Shown here one piece after another: positions 1 to 5,098 of a DNA stretch of 5,098 nt. How positions within the stretch are numbered: the first letter of the stretch is position 1; each line of letters opens with the position of its first letter. The notes beneath the pieces were generated by a model that worked only from the letters and a program-made list of their open reading frames with translations, ran no database searches and was not told the DNA's origin. The DNA is from Candidatus Peregrinibacteria bacterium. Its GTDB lineage: Bacteria > Patescibacteriota > Gracilibacteria > UBA1369 > UM-FILTER-53-11. A program made the translations under genes and the position numbers. The stretch lies in assembly GCA_023245725.1 (NCBI GenBank), contig JAHFJU010000015.1, positions 20,103 through 25,200 on the forward strand, read 5' to 3'.

Positions 1-1
1 G

Positions 2-334
2 CTAACAAAAGATGGTCGTAAAATGACATCTACTGAATTCCACGAATTGGTTGCTTGGGCACGTCTCGGCGAAATTTGCCAAAACTATCTTCACAAAGGA
101 AAACTTATTTATGTTGAAGGATATTTGAAAACACGTTCTAAAGTTATGCCTGATGGAACTAAGAAATTCCGCACTGAAATTGTTGTTCAAGACATGATTA
201 TGCTTGAGAAACGATCACATGGTGAAGGCGGCGCAGATGAATCTGAAATGATGTCTGCACCAGCTGAATCAGAGCATGGCTCAATGGGTTCTGGCGAAGA
301 TATGCCTATCTCAGATGACGTTTTCGAAGGATAA
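2..334 (+). CDS. ssb: Single-stranded DNA-binding protein (SSB), 3' part
   Basis: SSB coats single-stranded DNA during replication, repair and recombination and recruits partner proteins through its C-terminal tip. The window holds the last 110 codons; the frame is open to the left edge, so the ATG at 23 is internal and not the start. The visible residues match the second half of the OB fold: KDGRKMTSTEFHELVAWARL, then a Gly-Lys-Leu-Ile-Tyr-Val-Glu-Gly strand, a YLKTRS segment and RTEIVVQDMIML. About 43 N-terminal residues should be missing, judging from typical SSBs. After the fold comes a flexible, acidic, Ser/Gly/Met-rich tail of about 40 residues. The protein ends in DDVFEG, where most bacterial SSBs end in a DDIPF-like tip, so the tip is altered by two extra residues. 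It is followed 99 bases later by rpsR, in the classic rpsF-ssb-rpsR order. The family assignment is secure. Confidence 0.96.
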   Translation, partial: LTKDGRKMTSTEFHELVAWARLGEICQNYLHKGKLIYVEGYLKTRSKVMPDGTKKFRTEIVVQDMIMLEKRSHGEGGADESEMMSAPAESEHGSMGSGEDMPISDDVFEG

Positions 335-433
335 ATCTCGCTCTATATTGGCTTACTGCCTTGTAGTGTGCGAAATCCTATCACATTAAGTTCATTCAAT
401 AATTCTTCTACTTCTCACTAACCACAATATCTC

Positions 434-649
434 ATGACTGCAGGACGATCATCGAAAAAATGTCCGTTCAAAGCTGCAAAGGTGGACTTCATTGATTACA
501 AGAGCTTACAAATCTTGAAGCAATTCATCTCTCAGTATGGACGTATTGTTCCCCGCTATTACACGGGTGTAACTCTACAAAATCAGAAAAAACTTTCTCA
601 TGCTATTAAGTTGGCTCGAGAAATGGCACTTTTGCCTTATGTAAAATAA
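434..649 (+). CDS. rpsR: 30S ribosomal protein bS18
   Basis: bS18 is a primary 30S-subunit protein that pairs with bS6 on the platform and contacts 16S rRNA. The 71-residue product has the family's normal length. It shows the core IDYK motif (about residues 21-24), GRIVPRYYTG (about 36-45), the QKKL helix start and the ending AREMALLPYV. Only one cysteine (C10, in CPFK) is present, so the Cys-Pro-Phe-Cys type pair seen in many bS18 proteins is not complete. The usual basic RR(V/I)TG segment reads RYYTG. The ATG at 434 is the natural start because the protein begins a normal distance before the core. No Shine-Dalgarno sequence precedes it; the upstream bases are pyrimidine-rich. It lies 99 bases after ssb with no convincing promoter between them, so cotranscription is likely. 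A terminator follows. Confidence 0.97.
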   Translation: MTAGRSSKKCPFKAAKVDFIDYKSLQILKQFISQYGRIVPRYYTGVTLQNQKKLSHAIKLAREMALLPYVK

Positions 650-683
650 GCCCAGCTTGTTTTTAGTAATTGGCGTTTGCCTG

Positions 684-713
684 AAAATCCCCTGAAAAAT
701 GGGGATTTTTTTT
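684..713 (+). terminator. Rho-independent terminator after rpsR
   Basis: A perfect 9-bp inverted repeat (AAAATCCCC at 684-692, GGGGATTTT at 701-709) encloses an 8-base loop and runs into an unbroken T tract (706-713). It lies 35 bases after the rpsR stop. It should end the ribosomal/ssb transcript and separate it from the membrane-protein genes downstream. Confidence 0.93.
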
Positions 714-819
714 GTAGTGATAAAAACCATGAACATATATTCGCCTAAAAACTCGCGTTTTTTAGAAAACAATTGTGTTGACGCTTTGTCGTCTATATTG
801 CGTAGTTGTAGCTCGCGCA

Positions 820-848
820 TTGGTTAGGTAAGCCAAATGTGGTACAAT
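820..848 (+). promoter_or_regulatory. Sigma70-type promoter for the membrane-protein gene cluster
   Basis: A -35 box TTGGTT (820-825, 4 of 6 consensus) and a -10 box TACAAT (843-848, 5 of 6) are separated by exactly 17 bases. Transcription would start near 854-856. It is the first good promoter match after the rpsR terminator and points at the gene starting at 866. An imperfect inverted repeat (TTGGTT at 820-825, AGCCAA at 831-836) covers the -35 box and could be an operator half-site pair or chance. The GTG at 839 lies inside the spacer, so it cannot be translated from this promoter. Confidence 0.68.
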
Positions 849-865
849 TGCGTGATACATTTTTT

Positions 866-1381
866 ATGAAAACAAAAAAGAATAAAAATCAAAAGCATAT
901 AGGAGAGGCGACGCCAGAAGTAATTTCACTCACGTGGGTTGCTCAAGAGTATCCGTATCATCAGAAATCTTTGCTGTGGTTTATTATTGCTGGAATTATT
1001 TTAGTTTCACTAATAATTTACGGTCTCTTAACAGACGGTTGGACATTCTCTATGGCGCTTATTGTAGCCGCAGGAGCGTACTATGTGTCTCACAGAAATC
1101 CTCCCGAAATAGTGCCGATTTGCGTTACAAACAAAGGCATAAAAGTTGGTAGACATGTACTTGCGTATCCTTCGATTAAATTTTTTTGGATCGTCTATGA
1201 CCCTCCTTATGTAAAACGTTTGTACATTCGTTTGCACGCTCGACTTGGCGTGAATATTGCGATTGAACTTGAAGATGTAGATGTGAACGATTTGAGAAAG
1301 GAGTTGAAAAAACATGTTGCCGAACACACAATTTCTGAAGAGCCTTTCGCAGAAACTTTAATTCGTTGGTTACGCTTGTAG
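866..1381 (+). CDS. Small two-TM membrane protein with possible PH-like C-terminal domain
   Basis: The function is unknown. The 171-residue product has a very basic N-terminus (MKTKKNKNQK), a short W-V-A-Q-E-Y motif near residues 24-29, and two hydrophobic segments at about 36-55 and 59-75 forming a hairpin. A soluble C-terminal part follows (about 80-152). Its strand pattern (TNKGIKVG, LAYPSIKFFWIVY, KRLYIRL, GVNIAIELED) and final Leu/Lys-rich helix resemble the bacterial PH-like domains of small membrane proteins. I recall similar proteins from Patescibacteria beginning with a W-x-x-x-E-Y motif, but this was not searched. The basic N-terminus suggests that both ends face the cytoplasm. I chose the ATG at 866 over the in-frame GTG at 839 because the GTG falls inside the predicted promoter; the resulting leader would be only about 10 bases. 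The stop is TAG, 30 bases before the next gene, so cotranscription is likely. Confidence 0.85.
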   Translation: MKTKKNKNQKHIGEATPEVISLTWVAQEYPYHQKSLLWFIIAGIILVSLIIYGLLTDGWTFSMALIVAAGAYYVSHRNPPEIVPICVTNKGIKVGRHVLAYPSIKFFWIVYDPPYVKRLYIRLHARLGVNIAIELEDVDVNDLRKELKKHVAEHTISEEPFAETLIRWLRL

Positions 1382-1411
1382 TTCGAATTTTCGGTAAAAA
1401 TAAATAACAAA

Positions 1412-3703
1412 ATGTCATTAACAGAATCACAAAAAGAAGATGTGCCACCAAAGCCAGCTGCACTCGATGCGGCCGCCGCGAAAGCGGCGGCCGACCCTAA
1501 CGTCGGTCATGTTTCTGGTTCAAGCACCGATACTGCTGGCGATATTGCAAAAGCCGCAGCCGGATCCGAGCTCGACCCAGCGACTATGGCCGCCCCAATG
1601 AGTGATAAGGATTCTCGCGCAGTGCTTGGCGTAAAAATGAAGGAGCAAGCTGGTGAAGAAAAAGCAACTCCTGAAACTCCGCAAGCTGCACGCGAACGCG
1701 CAGATGCTACTACTGCAGGGTTGAGCGAAAATCAAACTTCTCAAAAATATGACCAGTCACTCGGCGAGTCGATGTCTCGATTAGGAGAAAAACTGTTTGG
1801 AAAGCCAGAAGGGCTCCCTGAAAACATGAATGTTGCAGCGAAAATGTGGGATTATCTAAAAAATAACAATGGTAACGAACAGAAGCGTGAATTTGTAATG
1901 ACGAGAATAACAACGCTTCGTAATTCTTTCATAGAAGCCATTAAGAAACGTTTAAATTCAAATGAAAAGGAGGTTAAAGAAAATCGCGCAAAATTGAATG
2001 AATTGAAACGTGAACTTGAAGAGACTGAAGATAAAGGCCTGTTGCGAATGTTGTCTGTAGTAGGTCAATCATACAAAATGCAAAATTCGCAGTTGGCAAC
2101 GCAAGACGTTACTACCGGTGTTGCGAAAACAGAAGTAATGGACTCTGAAGAATTACTGAAATTTGAAAATTTTCTAGGCGTGATGGAGCGGGTAAAACAA
2201 GTAAATATTGAAGAGCTTGTCGATATTATTATCGAAGATCAGCCATTTGTAACAATGCTCGCTACAATGCGTACAACGCGTGATCAGAAAATATTCGATG
2301 ATTCTTTTGCTGAATTTGGGCGCGATGAATCCGCCGATAAAACTGAAAAAAAGAACGATGTGCTTATGACTAAATTTTACGCGCTTGAGTACACAGATTC
2401 GTCAGAATCAAAAGCTGTTCAAGTATTAGATGTGAAAAATAGCCGTGGAGATACTCAACTGCCTAGCTTGAATGCAATTATTGAGGGAAATGGAGAAATG
2501 AAAAATCACCAGCATTTTATTGATCTTGCGCGTTTAATTGGTGGCAATGAACGCGGAAAAACAGATGAGTCTGTTCAAAAAAATAAAAGTATTAATCGTT
2601 TGGGGCTTGAGTCGTCATTGTGGGTAGAGATTGTCCGTTATATGGATCCTTTGCAAAAACAATACCTCGCGTACGCAATTAAATTGGAGTACGGCGACGA
2701 TAAAGTAAAAGATTTTATAAAAGCATCTATGAGCGCAGGTGTTTTGAATACGATGGATTTAGAACAAATAGCCGATGTGAAAGGATTAGAGTGGGTGAAG
2801 GGTGAGAAGATGAAAGATGAAATAAAAAAAGTGAAGGAGTGGAGAGAAGATAATCAAAAGAATGCGGCAGCATTTGCTCATCAACTTGAAAATCATTACA
2901 TGCAGAATTCATTTTTACAGCGAGGTATGGGAGGAATTTTTGGTATGATGGCTTCTGTTGTTGGAGGTGTGACGACACTCGCCAATGTTGTTTTTCCTAT
3001 GGCTGATGCGTGGAATGATTCCACTAATAAAACATGGGGCGATAAATTGAAAGATGGAGCAAAGCGCGTGCTTTCAAGCGGAATGTTTTATATGGGAATC
3101 GGTGAATTAGTGCTTGGCCGTCAGCTCATTTCTCCTTTTACATATAATGAATTTTTTCATTTATCTGCGACTGAACAAAATGTGATGGATCGGGCTTCTT
3201 TAGGAATGGCATTCGATGCTGCGATTGTGAATAACTCAAAACTTTCTTCTTACATGGTTGCAAATTGGGATCGCTATGAAGAAATAGCTTTACGCAACAA
3301 GAATAATAAAAACCCTAAACAAGGAAAACTAAAGAGGGGTGAACAAGAACTTTACGAAGGTGATTTAAAGATGACAAAAAAAGAGGCGATTTCGCTCGGA
3401 TATAATTCTGTAGATGAGGCTGAGGCAACGATTCGAGGAGTCTTTAACTCCGCTCACAATTTATACAACATTCAATCAAAAGAAAAATTTAAAGAGCATA
3501 TAAATAAGAATGTTATTCCGCTTTATGCACAGCCGGGAACAGAATTTTGGGGTAAGAATGGGGAAGATATAAATAACGATGCTGTATCTAGCGCAGACAC
3601 GAGTCATCCGTTCTCAGAAATGGTTCGTGATCTCACAGGAACTGGTTCTGCTTCAGCTTCGGCTGCTGGTGCGCCGCCACAAAATATAGAACAACCAAAA
3701 TAA
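1412..3703 (+). CDS. Large cysteine-free protein of unknown function
   Basis: I do not recognise this 763-residue protein. Residues 1-115 are hydrophilic, low-complexity and rich in Ala, Asp, Ser and Thr (for example DAAAAKAAADP), with no signal peptide, and look disordered. A likely coiled coil spans about 165-206 (repeated K/E/L pattern ending LKRELEETE). Residues 207-500 appear mostly helical and charged. Two hydrophobic Gly/Met-rich stretches at about 506-531 and 553-574 could be membrane-inserting or amphipathic helices. A charged, Lys/Asn-rich part follows, and the protein ends in a Ser/Ala/Gly/Pro tail. No cysteine occurs anywhere. There is no visible nucleotide-binding or catalytic motif. 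The ATG at 1412 has only an A-rich sequence before it, without Shine-Dalgarno. Its stop directly abuts the ATG of the VirB6-like gene, which suggests translational coupling and a shared role at the membrane. A structural or scaffold component of a secretion or pilus machine is an inference only. Confidence 0.88.
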   Translation: MSLTESQKEDVPPKPAALDAAAAKAAADPNVGHVSGSSTDTAGDIAKAAAGSELDPATMAAPMSDKDSRAVLGVKMKEQAGEEKATPETPQAARERADATTAGLSENQTSQKYDQSLGESMSRLGEKLFGKPEGLPENMNVAAKMWDYLKNNNGNEQKREFVMTRITTLRNSFIEAIKKRLNSNEKEVKENRAKLNELKRELEETEDKGLLRMLSVVGQSYKMQNSQLATQDVTTGVAKTEVMDSEELLKFENFLGVMERVKQVNIEELVDIIIEDQPFVTMLATMRTTRDQKIFDDSFAEFGRDESADKTEKKNDVLMTKFYALEYTDSSESKAVQVLDVKNSRGDTQLPSLNAIIEGNGEMKNHQHFIDLARLIGGNERGKTDESVQKNKSINRLGLESSLWVEIVRYMDPLQKQYLAYAIKLEYGDDKVKDFIKASMSAGVLNTMDLEQIADVKGLEWVKGEKMKDEIKKVKEWREDNQKNAAAFAHQLENHYMQNSFLQRGMGGIFGMMASVVGGVTTLANVVFPMADAWNDSTNKTWGDKLKDGAKRVLSSGMFYMGIGELVLGRQLISPFTYNEFFHLSATEQNVMDRASLGMAFDAAIVNNSKLSSYMVANWDRYEEIALRNKNNKNPKQGKLKRGEQELYEGDLKMTKKEAISLGYNSVDEAEATIRGVFNSAHNLYNIQSKEKFKEHINKNVIPLYAQPGTEFWGKNGEDINNDAVSSADTSHPFSEMVRDLTGTGSASASAAGAPPQNIEQPK
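1470..1493 (+). repeat. Perfect 10-bp GC-only hairpin with GAAA loop inside the coding region
   Basis: The arm CGGCCGCCGC (1470-1479) is followed by GAAA and then its exact reverse complement GCGGCGGCCG (1484-1493). In RNA this gives a ten-base-pair, all-G/C stem capped by a GNRA-type tetraloop, about 58 bases after the start codon of the 763-residue protein. It encodes the Ala-Lys-Ala stretch near residues 20-27. It may affect translation or mRNA stability, or may simply follow from alanine GCN codons. Confidence 0.8.
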
Positions 3704-5098
3704 ATGAAATTTCTAATTCAATCACTTTCGATATTCATACAACGCTACTGTGCGAAAATTGTCGCGGCAGTTGTTGTATTTATGGCAGCCGCGCTCCCTT
3801 TGGTCGCGCGCGCGGCAGATGCCGCAGCCGGAGATAGCAGCATCACCAGCATTTTGAATAATATAAATGTGTATGTGAATATTTTGCTCAGATCACTTTC
3901 GTCAGTGTTTTGGCCGGTGCTTCTTATGATCGGCAGTTTGCTCGATACTGGGCTCATTTTCGGTGGCCCAATGGAAGATCGTTTGCTGTCGGCATGGGTT
4001 GAAATCCGCAATCTTGTAAATATTATTTTCGTACTTATTTTAGTTGCCGTTGCAATTTATAACGTGCTTGGTTTGGGTAATGACGGTGGACCTGCCCCGC
4101 TCGGTTATAAGGCGGTTATGCCGAGATTTGTCATAGCGCTTATATTGGTGAACTTCTCATTCGTGGGAGTTAAAATGGTGCTCGATGTAAGTAACGTTAT
4201 TACTGGCGCTGTGTTTGCTCTGCCGGCGAAAACGGTTTCGTCTGTCGGGCTTTCTGCAAACATGGAGAAAGAAATTTGCGGAAAGCGGTCTAAAGAAATT
4301 CCTGTGTATAAATTATGGTGTGACTCAGAAAGTCACTTTAATGATTCTGCGCGTCAGTACTTTAATCAGCTTGATAGAAATAATATTTCGGTGGTTTATG
4401 CCATTCGTTATGGAAAAGCTACAGAACTTAAATTTATTCGTGAAGGGGTGAAAGATTTAGGGCAGCTTGGATTCAATATTATTTTTAATACTATATTGTT
4501 TATCGTTTACACAATTGCATATATTGCGTTGTTTTTGGTTTTGGCTTCACGTTTGGTGGTAATTTGGCTGGCGCTTGTAATGTCGCCGCTTTTTGCTCTG
4601 ACGTTGGTGTTGCCAAGTTTATCGACGCTTACCGGCGGCGCAGGCGATATTAAAGATAAATTAATAGGAAGCATTACCGCTCCAATTACAATCGGACTAA
4701 CCATGTCTGTTGGATACATTATGCTCGACGCGCTTTCGTCTAACGCTGGTATTGACCCGCTTTTGTCGACTAGCAGCCTTACTGCAATCGACGCGAATGC
4801 TCTACCTACAAATATTACTACGCTTCAAGAACTGCTAATTGCGATTGGAAGTGTCGTTGTTGTGTGGACCGGTGTACAGAGTGCCGCGTCTAAGACATTT
4901 GCAAGTAGCATTGTTAGCAGTTTAATGAGCAAAGCGTTAAATATTGGTACTGCGCTTGCAAAATTACCGTTGATGGCACCAATTATTCCTGTTGGTGCGA
5001 AGGGCACAAAAAATCGAAGTTTGTTAGATGTTGATAGAACAATTTCAGATATGACTATGAGTATTCATGGTAATAATATTTTTGATCATAGTAATGTG
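3704..5098 (+). CDS. VirB6/TrbL-like polytopic membrane protein, 3' end cut by window
   Basis: The 465 visible codons are open to the right edge. VirB6/TrbL proteins form part of the inner-membrane channel of type IV secretion systems. The product starts with a signal-like segment: a basic region, a hydrophobic core at about 17-34 and an Ala-Arg-Ala site near 35-37. Further hydrophobic segments lie at about 66-88, 102-124, 138-172, 256-281, 283-304, 320-344 and 374-390. The segment WVEIRNLVNIIFVLILVAVA (98-117) and the following FVIALILVNFSFVGVKMVLD (142-161) fit VirB6-like proteins as I remember them from Patescibacteria. The loop at about 175-255 is hydrophilic and carries C192 and C206, a possible disulfide if it is exported. 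After about 392 it becomes polar, with a tail continuing outside the window. The ATG at 3704 abuts the preceding TAA with no Shine-Dalgarno, so coupled translation is likely. The membrane topology is clear; the family call is by resemblance, and a non-T4SS membrane protein remains possible. Confidence 0.8.
   Translation, partial: MKFLIQSLSIFIQRYCAKIVAAVVVFMAAALPLVARAADAAAGDSSITSILNNINVYVNILLRSLSSVFWPVLLMIGSLLDTGLIFGGPMEDRLLSAWVEIRNLVNIIFVLILVAVAIYNVLGLGNDGGPAPLGYKAVMPRFVIALILVNFSFVGVKMVLDVSNVITGAVFALPAKTVSSVGLSANMEKEICGKRSKEIPVYKLWCDSESHFNDSARQYFNQLDRNNISVVYAIRYGKATELKFIREGVKDLGQLGFNIIFNTILFIVYTIAYIALFLVLASRLVVIWLALVMSPLFALTLVLPSLSTLTGGAGDIKDKLIGSITAPITIGLTMSVGYIMLDALSSNAGIDPLLSTSSLTAIDANALPTNITTLQELLIAIGSVVVVWTGVQSAASKTFASSIVSSLMSKALNIGTALAKLPLMAPIIPVGAKGTKNRSLLDVDRTISDMTMSIHGNNIFDHSNV

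Noticed and set aside
778..799. TTGACG (778-783) and TATATT (794-799) as a promoter
   Set aside because: The spacing is only 10 bases, and no -10 box is found about 17 bases after TTGACG. The pair at 820-848 is far better.
575..820. Minus-strand reading frame of 81 codons covering the rpsR end and terminator
   Set aside because: It runs antisense through rpsR and the terminator and its translation shows no recognisable protein character.
801..836. tRNA-like D-arm wording (GTAGCTCGC ... GGTTAGG)
   Set aside because: No acceptor stem, anticodon arm or T-arm can be built around it, and it overlaps the promoter.
839..865. Longer start at GTG 839 for the two-TM protein
   Set aside because: It overlaps the predicted promoter spacer and -10 box and adds nine residues with no clear role; the ATG at 866 begins a typical basic N-terminus.
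1469..1575. NotI, BamHI and SacI recognition sites close together (1469-1476, 1562-1567, 1568-1573), resembling a cloning polylinker
   Set aside because: The sites lie in an uninterrupted reading frame inside a GC-rich alanine segment where such sites arise easily, and flanking sequence shows no vector backbone. Read mapping across 1460-1580 could exclude contamination.
3812..3825. Short hairpin GCGGC-AGAT-GCCGC in the VirB6-like gene
   Set aside because: Only five base pairs, within alanine codons at the signal-sequence end, so chance pairing is the simpler explanation.
3745..4011. Minus-strand reading frame of 88 codons opposite the VirB6-like gene
   Set aside because: It is a shadow of a well-supported membrane protein frame, with no independent start signal.

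Overview
All genes in this AT-rich window lie on the + strand, in two blocks. The first block (about 1-713) is the end of a conserved housekeeping operon: the 3' part of a single-stranded DNA-binding protein gene (ssb), then rpsR (ribosomal protein bS18), closed by a strong intrinsic terminator. This matches the usual bacterial rpsF-ssb-rpsR order, so rpsF is expected just upstream of the window.

The second block starts at a sigma70-like promoter (about 820-848) and holds three tightly packed genes. They are a 171-residue protein with two membrane segments and a possible PH-like C-terminal domain (866-1381), a 763-residue cysteine-free protein that I do not recognise (1412-3703), and a polytopic membrane protein resembling the VirB6/TrbL family of type IV secretion (3704 to beyond the window edge). 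The third gene's ATG directly abuts the stop codon of the second. The arrangement looks like one transcription unit encoding envelope proteins, plausibly part of a type IV secretion, DNA-uptake or pilus apparatus. The large middle protein is the least explained element and the best candidate for something undescribed.

The organism is most likely a member of Candidatus Patescibacteria (CPR), perhaps Parcubacteria-like. This rests on remembered family resemblance, not a search: the short bS18 variant, the small 'W-x-x-x-E-Y' plus two-TM protein, and the VirB6-like protein with an N-terminal signal sequence next to large hypothetical proteins all fit. None of the four visible start codons has a recognisable Shine-Dalgarno sequence. 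Stops are TAA and TAG, and the reading frames are intact under the standard bacterial code. There is no sign of insertion sequences, CRISPR, tRNA or rRNA. The longest gap between genes is about 216 bases (650-865) and holds the terminator and the promoter.
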